Shown: piece after piece, positions 55,301 to 63,888 of the stretch
Position numbering within the stretch: the first letter of the stretch is position 1
How the letters are laid out: each line of letters starts with the position of its first letter
Assembly: GCA_025359565.1 (NCBI GenBank)
Contig: JANYFY010000022.1
Span: forward strand, 58,323 to 122,322
Length of the DNA stretch: 64,000 bases
Direction: 5' to 3'
DNA from: Gammaproteobacteria bacterium
GTDB lineage: Bacteria; Pseudomonadota; Gammaproteobacteria; Steroidobacterales; Steroidobacteraceae
Program-made: the position numbers and the translations under genes
The notes under the pieces: model-generated
What the model was told of the DNA's origin: nothing
Database searches by the model: none
What the model saw: only the letters and a program-made list of their open reading frames with translations

Positions 55301-56068
55301 ATGGGTTGGTTTAAAAAATCACCGGATGGAGATCTTGCAAACATGAACCCTACTTCGGCAGGTGACGCTACTAAGGCATCTGAAGCTACGGTAGCGAAGC
55401 GCGCGGATCCTAAAGCGGAAGTGCGCGTTGGGCCGGCAACTCCGTCTGAGTTACGGGGACCAGAGCTGCGTGGATCCGAATCACGCGGCGCTGGACTAAG
55501 AGGTCCTGAGATTCGAGGCCCCGAGGTGCGAGGCCCTGAGGTGCGAGGCCCTGAGGTGCGTCGTCGTGAGTCGCGTCCTCCGGAACTCCGGAGTTCCGAG
55601 GTGAGAGGGCCTGAAGTACGGGGTTCCGAAGTGAAGGTATCCGAAGCACCCCGTGCGCCGGACGCGCGTGCGGTTGAAGTCGCGGCGCGGGGTTCAATCC
55701 TTGGACCCACTTTGAAGTTTCGAGGGGAACTGTCAGCCCAAGAAGACTTAATTGTGCAAGGAAGCGTTGAGGGTTCTATAAACCACACTCAGAGCTTGAC
55801 CATTGGAACCGATGGTTTAATGAAGGGCGATATTCGAGCGCGCGTCATTATTGTCGACGGCAAGGTGGAGGGCGATCTCTATGCCACTGAGTCGATTAGT
55901 ATTCGCGCGACTGCAAAGGTGACGGGCAATGTATATGCACCGCGCGTTGGCATTGCCGACGGGGCGTTTTTCTTCGGTCAGGTGGATATGCAGAGTGCGT
56001 CACGCGACAGTTCCAGCAAAACGGCCTTAAACCCCGCAACTGTTGATCGAGTGTTAAGCGCAACTTAA
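55301..56068 (+). CDS. Bactofilin with N-terminal pentapeptide-repeat tail
   Basis: A 255-residue protein. The N-terminal third is not folded like the bactofilin core: residues 49-113 are 13 pentads of consensus (P/S)-E-(V/L)-R-G, rich in Glu and Arg. The bactofilin domain starts at about residue 132 (GSILGPTLKFRGELSAQEDLIVQGSVEGSI) and ends near 235. ATG 55301 follows the first bactofilin closely. A mixed filament of the two proteins is likely (inference). The tail may carry other proteins or the membrane; it is unlike the usual short bactofilin tails. Confidence 0.88.
   Translation: MGWFKKSPDGDLANMNPTSAGDATKASEATVAKRADPKAEVRVGPATPSELRGPELRGSESRGAGLRGPEIRGPEVRGPEVRGPEVRRRESRPPELRSSEVRGPEVRGSEVKVSEAPRAPDARAVEVAARGSILGPTLKFRGELSAQEDLIVQGSVEGSINHTQSLTIGTDGLMKGDIRARVIIVDGKVEGDLYATESISIRATAKVTGNVYAPRVGIADGAFFFGQVDMQSASRDSSSKTALNPATVDRVLSAT
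55445..55639 (+). repeat. Pentapeptide (15-base) tandem repeat in the second bactofilin
   Basis: Thirteen 15-base units encode (P/S)-E-(V/L)-R-G. Three consecutive units at 55517-55561 are nearly identical at the DNA level (GGCCCTGAGGTGCGA type), the outer ones are diverged. The repeat keeps the frame whatever the copy number, so length variation between strains is likely. Confidence 0.85.
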
Positions 56069-56103
56069 GCGCGGGTTGAGCGGGCGGGCGCGTTGACAGG
56101 TCG

Positions 56104-56937
56104 TTAGGGTAATAGTAGCGCCGGGTCAATCCAGGCGTGATTTAGGCTGACGCCCCAATGTAAATGGGGCCCCGTCGCTCGGCCGGTCATGCCTACGGTC
56201 CCTAGGCGAGAGCCCGCGGTAATATTTTGTCCGCGCTTTACGTCGATGCTTTTTAAGTGACAATACATGCTGATGAATCCGCGTCCGTGATTCAGGAATA
56301 CTGTATTGCCGTTAAAGAAGTAGTTGCCGGTGTCGACGACTTGGCCGTCTGCGGGGCTAAGTACCGGTGTCCCGAGAGCTGCGGCAATGTCCATGCCGCT
56401 GTGAGGATTGCGCGATTCGCCATTAAACACGCGGCGCAACCCAAAAGAGCTGCTTCTTACTCCGGGTACGGGAGGTGGGAGCCGAAACGATTGCGGCTCA
56501 TTCGGGGTCCACTCATTTAGTACTTTCTCAATATTGAGTCGCTCCCGGTTGAAGCGCGCGAGATCGGCGCGCGACAAATTTACTTGACGTGGAGCGACGT
56601 TTAAAGACTGACTTGAATATTGTTGATCTACCACTACGAATTCAAAACTGGCGGGTTTCTCTAAGGGCAATTTCGGATCGTACAGCGTGACCCTGTGTGT
56701 ACCGAGCTTAGCTGCCAACGGGATACCTACCACCGCAAGCCAAGTATCTTCCGCGCGAATGACCATGACGCGATGTCCATCGGATTCGACTATCGGCAAG
56801 GCATCTTGCGTGATATTTAATCGTATGATTTCTACGCCGCCGGGGACCGCGTGCTCGCGAGGCAGTGTGGGCGTCAAGGTAAGTGCTACGGCAAAAGCCG
56901 GAGTTGAACAAATGGCCGCAATAATAATGCGCATCAT
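56104..56937 (-). CDS. M23 family peptidoglycan endopeptidase
   Basis: A 277-residue zinc peptidase with a signal peptide (MMRIIIAAICSTPAFAVA), an Ig-like or structural N-terminal part, and the M23 (LytM) domain near the end: NPHSGMDIAAALGTPVLSPADG with His/Asp ligands and PHLHWGVSL with the HxH motif. It would cleave peptide cross-links in peptidoglycan. It converges on the two bactofilins; bactofilin-M23 pairing is known in several proteobacteria, where the filament localises the enzyme. Its start overlaps the xseA stop by four bases. Confidence 0.92.
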   Translation of the reverse strand: MMRIIIAAICSTPAFAVALTLTPTLPREHAVPGGVEIIRLNITQDALPIVESDGHRVMVIRAEDTWLAVVGIPLAAKLGTHRVTLYDPKLPLEKPASFEFVVVDQQYSSQSLNVAPRQVNLSRADLARFNRERLNIEKVLNEWTPNEPQSFRLPPPVPGVRSSSFGLRRVFNGESRNPHSGMDIAAALGTPVLSPADGQVVDTGNYFFNGNTVFLNHGRGFISMYCHLKSIDVKRGQNITAGSRLGTVGMTGRATGPHLHWGVSLNHAWIDPALLLP

Positions 56938-58304
56938 GGTTTTTCCTCGCGGTCTTTAACGATAGCGATTATTTTCCCACTGGCGAGCCGCGCTTCGATG
57001 AGTGAACCTATCGGTGCGTCGGCTGCGTTACGGAGGATGTTACCTGTCGGCGTGCTCACGATGGCGTAGCCGCGGTCCAAGGTCGCCAGCGGACTCACCG
57101 CGTGAAGCGTTCGTACCAGCGGCAATAATTGTTCGCGAGCGCGTCGTAAATGCGATAGCTCCGCGGCGTGTAGACGAGCGGTTAATTCGCTTAAACGCGC
57201 ATTGATAGCACGCACACGTGCTGCAGGGCTTACTTGCCAGAGTCGGTTGATACGTTCGTTAAGATCCGCTCTACTATTTTTAAAAATTTGGCGTAGCGCG
57301 CGTGATATGCGCTGCTCGAATTCGTCCAGGCGTTGCATTTGTTGGGTCAGGCGCGCCCGCGGGCTGACCTGCGCTGCTCGCCCGCTCAACCAATTGAGTC
57401 GCTTAACGCTGACTTCCAACCGACGCTGCATAGCTCGTTGTAAGCGTTGGCCTAGGCTCCCAAAAGCTTTGAACCATTCGCCGGCGTCGGGTACGACAAT
57501 TTCAGCGGCAGCCGATGGGGTCGGCGCGCGTAGGTCGGCAGCGAAATCGCATATGGTGAAATCAATCTCGTGGCCTACGCCGCTCACAATTGGGATCGGC
57601 GAGGCGATGATCGCGCGCGCCAATGCCTCATCGTTAAAGGCCCAAAGATCCTCGAGTGATCCACCTCCACGTGCGAGAATCAACACGTCGCACTCCTGGC
57701 GTAGTCCTGCTAATTTAAGTGCTGCGATCATTTCGGCGGCTGCCTGAGCGCCTTGTACGGGAACCGGGTAGACGAGCACGGGTACTGCTGGAAAACGCCG
57801 CGCCAGTACTTGCAAGATATCTGCAATAGCGGCCCCCGTAGGCGAAGTGATCACCCCGATTCGTTTGGGCAGCGTGGGCAACGCACGTTTACGCTCCGGT
57901 GCAAATAGTCCCTCGGCCGATAGTCTGGCAGCCAATTCCTCAAATTGGCGTTTCAGAGCTCCGAGGCCCGTGTCCTCCATATGGTCAATAATTAATTGAT
58001 ACTCGCCGCGTGGCTCGTACAACCCAATTCGCGCTTTGACGAGTACTTTTTGGCCGTCGCGCGCCGTAAATCGGCACAGCATATTACGCTGGCGAAACAT
58101 CGCGCAGCGCACTTGGGCCGTCACATCTTTCAGTGAAAAATACCAGTGACCAGAGCTGGGTTTGGCGAAATTAGAGACTTCCGCCTCCAGCCACAAGGTT
58201 CCGAAGCCGCGCTCTAGCATGACCCGAACTTCGCGATTGAGCCGTGAAACAGAGTAAATATCGCGATCCGGGCGAACTGCTTCCGATAAATCGTTAATCT
58301 CCAT
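56934..58304 (-). CDS. xseA: Exodeoxyribonuclease VII large subunit
   Basis: A 456-residue subunit of a single-strand exonuclease that trims DNA ends. Residues 12-110 hold the OB-fold (SVSRLNREVRVMLERGFGTLWLEAEVSN), the central part has RIGVITSPTGAAIADILQVLARRFP, ARGGGSLEDLWAFNDEALARAI and GVGHEIDFTICDFAADLRAPTPSAAAE, and a coiled-coil C-terminus (RAQVSPRARL region) follows. The small subunit xseB is not adjacent. ATG 58304 is fixed by the family N-terminus. The gene shares its gap with the guaB promoter. Confidence 0.94.
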   Translation of the reverse strand: MEINDLSEAVRPDRDIYSVSRLNREVRVMLERGFGTLWLEAEVSNFAKPSSGHWYFSLKDVTAQVRCAMFRQRNMLCRFTARDGQKVLVKARIGLYEPRGEYQLIIDHMEDTGLGALKRQFEELAARLSAEGLFAPERKRALPTLPKRIGVITSPTGAAIADILQVLARRFPAVPVLVYPVPVQGAQAAAEMIAALKLAGLRQECDVLILARGGGSLEDLWAFNDEALARAIIASPIPIVSGVGHEIDFTICDFAADLRAPTPSAAAEIVVPDAGEWFKAFGSLGQRLQRAMQRRLEVSVKRLNWLSGRAAQVSPRARLTQQMQRLDEFEQRISRALRQIFKNSRADLNERINRLWQVSPAARVRAINARLSELTARLHAAELSHLRRAREQLLPLVRTLHAVSPLATLDRGYAIVSTPTGNILRNAADAPIGSLIEARLASGKIIAIVKDREEKP

Positions 58305-58323
58305 ATTTTAAATCATACTCAGG

Positions 58324-58352
58324 TTTACCTAACTATGGGCGCAAGGTACAAT
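58324..58352 (+). promoter_or_regulatory. Sigma-70 type promoter of guaBA
   Basis: TTTACC (58324-58329) and TACAAT (58347-58352) are separated by exactly 17 bases, matching -35 and -10 at four and five of six positions. They lie about 37 bases ahead of the guaB ATG, between guaB and the divergent xseA. No other good pair was seen in this gap. Confidence 0.6.
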
Positions 58353-58388
58353 GTGTCGCCTCTAAAATGAACCGGTGATCGCTACATT

Positions 58389-59855
58389 ATGCGTATTCTG
58401 GAAGAGGCTCTGACCTTTGACGATGTCTTGCTGGTGCCGGCTTATTCGGAAGTCCTGCCACGAGAAGTGTCACTTTCGTCCCAATTGACCCGTGATATTC
58501 GCGTTAATTTGCCTATTGTATCCGCTGCCATGGATACCGTGACCGAGGCGCGGCTTGCCATTACCATTGCCCAAGAAGGTGGCATTGGCATCATTCACAA
58601 AAATATGTCGATTGAGCATCAAGCACGCCAGGTCGACCGCGTGAAAAAATTTGAGAGTGGCGTTATCAGCGACCCAATCACCGTGCGGCCCGATATGACT
58701 ATACGGCAGGTTATTGAGTTGACTCGGGCGAAAAATATATCGGGCGTGCCCGTCGTGCTAGGCACTCAGGTGGTTGGCATTGTCACGCACCGCGATTTAC
58801 GTTTTGAAACAAAGTTAGACGCGCCAGTCTCCTCTGTGATGACGCCTAAGGATCGGTTAATCGCCGTGCGTGAGAATGCTCCTAAAGAGGAAGTGCTTGC
58901 GCTTTTGCATAAACACCGCATTGAAAAAGTCTTGGTGATCGCGGGTAATTACGAATTAAAAGGCATGATTACGGTTAAGGATTTCCAGAAGGCCACTGAA
59001 TTTCCGAATGCCTGTAAGGATTCGGTGGGCAGTTTACGAGTAGGTGCCGCGGTGGGTACTGCGGCTGATACTTTGACTCGAGTGGCTGCGCTACGTGAAG
59101 CTGGAGTCGATGTCATTGTGGTCGATACGTCACATGGACATTCACGCGGCGTGTTGGAAACGGTAGCAAAAATTAAAGCCAAGTACCCAGATATTCAAGT
59201 CATCGGCGGCAATATCGTTACGGCGGAAGCGGCACTGGATCTCGTCAAACAGGGTGCAGATGGAGTCAAGGTGGGAATTGGACCCGGCTCTATTTGCACG
59301 ACGCGCGTTGTCGCGGGCGTGGGTGTACCGCAAATTAGCGCGATTTCGCGAGTTGCCAAGGCGCTGGAGGGTTCGGGCGTGCCGGTCATCGGGGACGGTG
59401 GCATTCGTTATTCAGGGGACATCGCCAAGGCCCTCGCGGCGGGCGCGCACTGTGTGATGATTGGCGGAATGTTTGCGGGGACCGAGGAATCGCCGGGCGA
59501 AGTGGAACTCTATCAGGGAGGTTCCTACAAGGCATACCGCGGCATGGGTTCCTTAGGGGCAATGGCCCAAACGCATGGCTCCAGTGACCGCTATTTTCAA
59601 GACACCACCACGGAATTGGAAAAATTGGTACCCGAAGGGATCGAGGGCCGAGTGGCTTATAAGGGTAGTTTGGTTGCGATATTGCATCAACTGTCGGGCG
59701 GCTTGCGGGCGGCGATGGGTTACACGGGTTGCGGTAGTATCGAGGAGATGCGTTCTCGTCCGCAATTCGTGCGCATCACCAGCGCTGGTGTGCGCGAAAG
59801 TCATGTGCATGATGTGACCATTACCAAAGAAGCGCCTAACTATCGGATTGGTTGA
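58389..59855 (+). CDS. guaB: IMP dehydrogenase
   Basis: A 488-residue enzyme oxidising IMP to XMP with NAD, first step to GMP. The barrel begins with [17 protein letters not shown]; two CBS domains are inserted (about residues 95-205: [17 protein letters not shown] and [13 protein letters not shown]); the catalytic loop is [20 protein letters not shown] with Cys305 region, and the flap GMGSLGAMA follows. The stop overlaps the guaA start (TGATG). Confidence 0.97.
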   Translation: MRILEEALTFDDVLLVPAYSEVLPREVSLSSQLTRDIRVNLPIVSAAMDTVTEARLAITIAQEGGIGIIHKNMSIEHQARQVDRVKKFESGVISDPITVRPDMTIRQVIELTRAKNISGVPVVLGTQVVGIVTHRDLRFETKLDAPVSSVMTPKDRLIAVRENAPKEEVLALLHKHRIEKVLVIAGNYELKGMITVKDFQKATEFPNACKDSVGSLRVGAAVGTAADTLTRVAALREAGVDVIVVDTSHGHSRGVLETVAKIKAKYPDIQVIGGNIVTAEAALDLVKQGADGVKVGIGPGSICTTRVVAGVGVPQISAISRVAKALEGSGVPVIGDGGIRYSGDIAKALAAGAHCVMIGGMFAGTEESPGEVELYQGGSYKAYRGMGSLGAMAQTHGSSDRYFQDTTTELEKLVPEGIEGRVAYKGSLVAILHQLSGGLRAAMGYTGCGSIEEMRSRPQFVRITSAGVRESHVHDVTITKEAPNYRIG

Positions 59856-61423
59856 TGCTTGATATTCATGCGGCTCGTATTTTAATTCTGGATTTCGGTT
59901 CTCAATACACTCAATTGATTGCGAGACGCATCCGAGAGCTTGGCGTGTATTCGGAAATTTTTAGCTGGGACGTTGATCCTGCTGAAATTACTCGCTTTGC
60001 GCCGCAGGGCATCATCCTCTCAGGTGGCCCTGAGTCAGTGTACGACGTTAAAGGTCCCATCGCGCCAGCGGTGGTATTCGAGCTCGGTGTGCCCGTACTC
60101 GGCATCTGTTATGGCATGCAAACTATGGCGTCGCAGTTGGGTGGTAGAGTCGAATCTTCCAGCCGGCGGGAATTTGGGTTCGCACGGGTCCTACCGAGCG
60201 ACCGAAATCGACTGCTCGATGATCTGAGCGATAGCGAGCACGGCGAGCAGGCGCTCGACGTATGGATGAGTCACGGCGACCATGTGGCCGCGTTGCCCCC
60301 TGGATTTAGTACAATCGCAAGTAGCCCCAATGCGCCGATCGCGGCGATGGCTGACGAATCGCGACAACTTTATGCGCTGCAATTTCATCCCGAAGTCACT
60401 CACACCAAGCAAGGGGGTGAAATCTTACGGCGCTTTGTACGCGAGATTGCGCTTTGTCCGCCTAATTGGGCCACTCATAATATTATTGAAGATAGCGTGA
60501 CACGTATTCGTGCGCAGGTCGGCGACGATCAAGTGTTACTCGGCCTATCAGGTGGCGTCGACTCGTCGGTGCTGGCGGCACTCCTACACCGCGCCATTGG
60601 TGCGCAATTAGTTTGTGTATTCGTTGATCATGGTCTGCTGCGACTCAATGAAGGCGATCAGGTCATGGCGATGTTTGCTGAACACATGGGTTTGCGAGTC
60701 ATTCGAGTAAATGCCGAGGCGCGATTTTTAACAGCGTTAATCGGCGAAAATGATCCAGAGAAGAAACGCAAAATAATCGGCAAACAGTTTATAGAAGTTT
60801 TTGAGGAAGAAGCCGTTAAGCTTGCGAGCATCAAATGGTTGGCACAGGGTACTATTTATCCGGACGTCATCGAATCGGCGGGTACTAAAACTGGCAAGGC
60901 ACATGTCATCAAGTCACATCACAACGTGGGTGGGTTACCTGAGAAAATGAACTTTAAGTTGTTGGAGCCGCTGCGCGAATTGTTTAAGGACGAAGTGCGA
61001 AAGTTAGGAGTGGCGCTTGGGCTGCCAGCGCCGATGGTGTTTAGACATCCCTTTCCGGGTCCTGGACTAGGCGTTAGAATTTTGGGTGAAATTAAAAAAT
61101 CCTATGCCGATTTGCTGCGTCGTGCAGATGCCATATTTATTGATGAGCTACGCGTACAAAATTTATATGATCAGGTGAGCCAAGCCTTCGCGGTGTTCTT
61201 GCCAATACGATCGGTGGGCGTCATGGGTGACGGGCGGCGCTATGACTATGTGATTGCACTGCGAGCGGTTGAGACCATTGATTTCATGACCGCGCGTTGG
61301 GCTCATTTACCTTACGAATTTTTGGATCGGGTGGCGCTACGCATCATCAATGAAGTGCCGGGGATCTCGCGCGTGGTGTACGACATTTCCGGCAAGCCGC
61401 CGGCGACGATTGAGTGGGAGTGA
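59855..61423 (+). CDS. guaA: GMP synthase (glutamine-hydrolysing)
   Basis: A 522-residue two-domain enzyme. The class I glutamine amidotransferase half has [11 protein letters not shown] with the nucleophile cysteine and [10 protein letters not shown] with His/Glu; the ATP-pyrophosphatase half has [20 protein letters not shown]; the C-terminal dimerisation domain ends with the family signature KPPATIEWE. It makes GMP from XMP. The start at ATG 59855 overlaps guaB. Behind it, at 61424, base composition changes. Confidence 0.97.
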   Translation: MLDIHAARILILDFGSQYTQLIARRIRELGVYSEIFSWDVDPAEITRFAPQGIILSGGPESVYDVKGPIAPAVVFELGVPVLGICYGMQTMASQLGGRVESSSRREFGFARVLPSDRNRLLDDLSDSEHGEQALDVWMSHGDHVAALPPGFSTIASSPNAPIAAMADESRQLYALQFHPEVTHTKQGGEILRRFVREIALCPPNWATHNIIEDSVTRIRAQVGDDQVLLGLSGGVDSSVLAALLHRAIGAQLVCVFVDHGLLRLNEGDQVMAMFAEHMGLRVIRVNAEARFLTALIGENDPEKKRKIIGKQFIEVFEEEAVKLASIKWLAQGTIYPDVIESAGTKTGKAHVIKSHHNVGGLPEKMNFKLLEPLRELFKDEVRKLGVALGLPAPMVFRHPFPGPGLGVRILGEIKKSYADLLRRADAIFIDELRVQNLYDQVSQAFAVFLPIRSVGVMGDGRRYDYVIALRAVETIDFMTARWAHLPYEFLDRVALRIINEVPGISRVVYDISGKPPATIEWE

Positions 61424-61478
61424 GCAGGGCGCTTCCCTAGTTTCCCACGAATGTTCGCCGCCGGAAACGACGAATCTT

Positions 61479-61502
61479 GGGGGAAAACTGACAAAAACCC
61501 CC
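61479..61502 (+). terminator. Possible guaA-end hairpin (no T-run)
   Basis: GGGGG (61479-61483) pairs with CCCCC (61498-61502) over a 14-base loop; outside, AATC and GATT can pair past a two-base bulge. It lies 56 bases after the guaA stop, where a terminator would be expected, but no run of T follows, so its activity is doubtful. Confidence 0.3.
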
Positions 61503-61590
61503 GATTTGGATGCCCACAAGCGGGCAACTCCGGCCGGTAATCAGTCATTCGAATATCGGTTGTCGGCTCATGATTTCGCAATTCAGCTGA

Positions 61591-62406
61591 TCAGCGCAAC
61601 TCGGCCAGGTACATCATCCTCGATAGAGCGCCGCGTTCTGCCATCGCAATCACCGAGCGCAGGTAATCTTGGTAACGCGCTAAGCCACCTGCTCCTTCTA
61701 GTCGTTCGAGCTCCGCAACATGTTTCTGTCGCGCCGAGAGGCGCCCGGTCGCATTTTCCAGCAGGGCTGCAGTTCGATTCTCGGTTTCGAGTATCGAGAA
61801 TCCCGCCTGTTCGATCGCGCGCTCGTTGAAGCCCGGTGCGCAGAACTGGGAGAACCCGTGCATGCTCCTCGCCGCCACTTCCTCATTGGATATCGATCCG
61901 GTGACAACCCCGGCGTCCGTGAATAGTAGCCGCGCACCGCGCTTCAGAACCCGCGCGACTTCCAGAAAGGCATGCAGCCGGTCACGGAGGTGAAGCACGA
62001 CATCCAGCGAAATCGCGGCGTCGATGCTATTAGCGTCGAGGGGAATCTGCCCATCAAGATTTGCTTCTTGAACTTTGATACGGCCTTCAACCCCGAGTGA
62101 TCGTGCGCGGGCAAGGCCCGCAGAAAGCGCTGCAGCGCTGACGTCGACGCCGAATCCATGGCAGCCAATGGACTTCATAAGGAAGGTGAGCGGGCCGCAG
62201 GGGCCGCAACCGAGATCCAGGAGGAGGTCGTCGGCAGATATGCCAAGCCTGGCGGCATCGCGGGGCAGATCCGACGCCCTAACCCAGGAGTGCTGGCCAA
62301 TATCCTCGCCGTAGGCGTCGCGCCGAAGTTCGCGCATCAGCGGCGACTCAAACTCTTGGTAGAGGGACTCGTAATTGGGCTTGGAGGGTTCTTTGGACGG
62401 ATCCAT
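61591..62406 (-). CDS. SAM-dependent methyltransferase
   Basis: A 271-residue class I methyltransferase. Motif I LLLDLGCGPCGPLTFL, then FGVDVSAAALSAGLARA, IDAAISLDVVLHLRDR and GARLLFTDAGVV mark the Rossmann fold. The N-terminal ESPLMRELRRDAYGEDIGQHSWV is characteristic of small-molecule or sterol-type methyltransferases. ATG 62406 (MDPSKEPSKPNYES) is chosen because the frame upstream to 62544 is unlike any family and would overlap the divergent MFS gene. GC-rich compared with the rest of the window. Substrate unknown. Confidence 0.85.
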   Translation of the reverse strand: MDPSKEPSKPNYESLYQEFESPLMRELRRDAYGEDIGQHSWVRASDLPRDAARLGISADDLLLDLGCGPCGPLTFLMKSIGCHGFGVDVSAAALSAGLARARSLGVEGRIKVQEANLDGQIPLDANSIDAAISLDVVLHLRDRLHAFLEVARVLKRGARLLFTDAGVVTGSISNEEVAARSMHGFSQFCAPGFNERAIEQAGFSILETENRTAALLENATGRLSARQKHVAELERLEGAGGLARYQDYLRSVIAMAERGALSRMMYLAELR

Positions 62407-62534
62407 GATTAGATACTTTGTTAGGTTCGATGCGCGGCCACATGTTAAGCTATCAGGAAAAGGTCCGCCAACTATAAGGCGCCGCGGTCGTCCGCCAAAG
62501 TCATTAATTGGCCGACGCAACAGGGGGGGACCCG

Positions 62535-63848
62535 ATGATCGCAAGGAGTAACGACACGTCGATTCCAGTCACGCCCGAGAGTCGCGCGGTCGATGGTGCC
62601 GTGCGAAGCGCCGCGTGGCACGTCATCCCGCTGTTGGCCGTCGGCTATATCGTCAGTTACATAGATCGCGCAAACATCAGTTTTGCGGCGTTGACGATGA
62701 ACAAAGACTTGGGGCTGACGGCCACGCAGTTCGGGTTTATCGCAGGGACGTTCTACGTTGGCTACTGCTTATTTGAGATACCGAGCAATGTTGCGCTACA
62801 GCGTTTTGGCGCGAGGCGCTGGCTGGCTCGAATCATGGTCTCCTGGGGACTTGCGGCGGCTGGTACTTGTCTCGCGCAGGGCCCAACGAGCCTGGCGGTG
62901 TTCCGCTTCCTCACTGGCGCGTGCGAAGCAGGCTTCTACCCGGGCGTGATGTTTTACCTATCAATGTGGTTTCCCGTCGAGGTTCGGGCGCGAGCATTCG
63001 CCTGGTTCAACATCGCCAATCCGATGTCTTCCGTGATCAGTGGTCCGTTGTCAATTTCGCTACTCGGACTGAACGGTCTTCTAGGGCTCGCAGGGTGGCG
63101 CTGGCTTCTACTGTGCGAAGGGCTCCCGGCCTGTCTCCTTGGCATCTACATGCTCTATTCGCTACCTGACGGGCCACGCGATGCGAGATGGCTCAATGAG
63201 GATCAGAAGAGCGCGCTGCAGCGGCGGTTGGCCGCCGAGCAGCATCCCCGCAAAGAACAGAACCTTTGGGCAGCGCTGCGCCATCCGCAGATGCTGATTC
63301 TGTCCTGCTCATTTTTCTGCGCAGTCGTTGGCATACAGGGCATCACGCTCTGGCTGCCGCAGATTCTTCGCCACCACGGCTTGTCGATGACTGCGACGGG
63401 CCTGATTGCGACTGTTCCCTACCTGTTGGCTTGCATCGGCCTGATTGTCTGGTCGTATCACATGGATCGGACGCGGGCATTTCTCCGAAACTACGTCGGT
63501 TGTTGTGCGCTGGCCGCGCTCGGCTTCACCGTGGCGGGCGCGGTGGACTCGGTGCCCGGTCTAATTGTCGGCGCCTCGATGGCATTGATCGGCATGAACG
63601 CATCTCGGCCGGCGATCTTCAGCTTGGTCCCGGTCCACTTGCAGGGGCCCGCGGCTGCGGCCGGGATGGCGCTCGTCACCTCGATCGGCAACCTGGGAGG
63701 ATTCTTCGGGCCACTGATGATGGGACGGTTGAAGGACTCAACTGGCTCGTTTGCAGCAGGATTGCTTGGGCTCGCCGGCATGCTGGCACTAGCGGCAGTC
63801 ATCGCTCTCCTAATCAAGGCTGTTGCTCGGCCCGTCGTTCGTACGTAA
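62535..63848 (+). CDS. MFS transporter, anion:cation symporter family
   Basis: A 437-residue, 12-helix MFS carrier of the ACS family, which takes up organic anions such as phthalate, hydroxyphenylacetate, glucarate or tartrate. SYIDRANISFAALTMNKDLGLTATQFGFIAGTFYVGYCLFEIPSN at helices 1-2 and GACEAGFYPGVMFYLSMWFP at helix 4 are family signatures. ATG 62535 has GGGGGGGA just ahead. Codon use is GC-rich relative to the core. The stop TAA at 63846-63848 lies inside the first GTAACC repeat, so the last residues may be derived from the inserted element. Substrate unknown. Confidence 0.87.
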   Translation: MIARSNDTSIPVTPESRAVDGAVRSAAWHVIPLLAVGYIVSYIDRANISFAALTMNKDLGLTATQFGFIAGTFYVGYCLFEIPSNVALQRFGARRWLARIMVSWGLAAAGTCLAQGPTSLAVFRFLTGACEAGFYPGVMFYLSMWFPVEVRARAFAWFNIANPMSSVISGPLSISLLGLNGLLGLAGWRWLLLCEGLPACLLGIYMLYSLPDGPRDARWLNEDQKSALQRRLAAEQHPRKEQNLWAALRHPQMLILSCSFFCAVVGIQGITLWLPQILRHHGLSMTATGLIATVPYLLACIGLIVWSYHMDRTRAFLRNYVGCCALAALGFTVAGAVDSVPGLIVGASMALIGMNASRPAIFSLVPVHLQGPAAAAGMALVTSIGNLGGFFGPLMMGRLKDSTGSFAAGLLGLAGMLALAAVIALLIKAVARPVVRT

Positions 63849-63878
63849 CCGGTGTCTGGCCGTAACCGGTGTCTGGCC
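63845..63878. repeat. Tandem 17-base repeat, possible IS66-type end
   Basis: GTAACCGGTGTCTGGCC occurs twice in direct succession (63845-63861 and 63862-63878). The unit begins GTAA, as do IS66-family ends, and it lies just outside the stop codon of a transposase-like reading frame. The first copy forms the stop codon of the MFS gene. A second, matching inverted copy would be expected beyond the window. Confidence 0.6.
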
Positions 63879-63888
63879 GGCGTATTGA

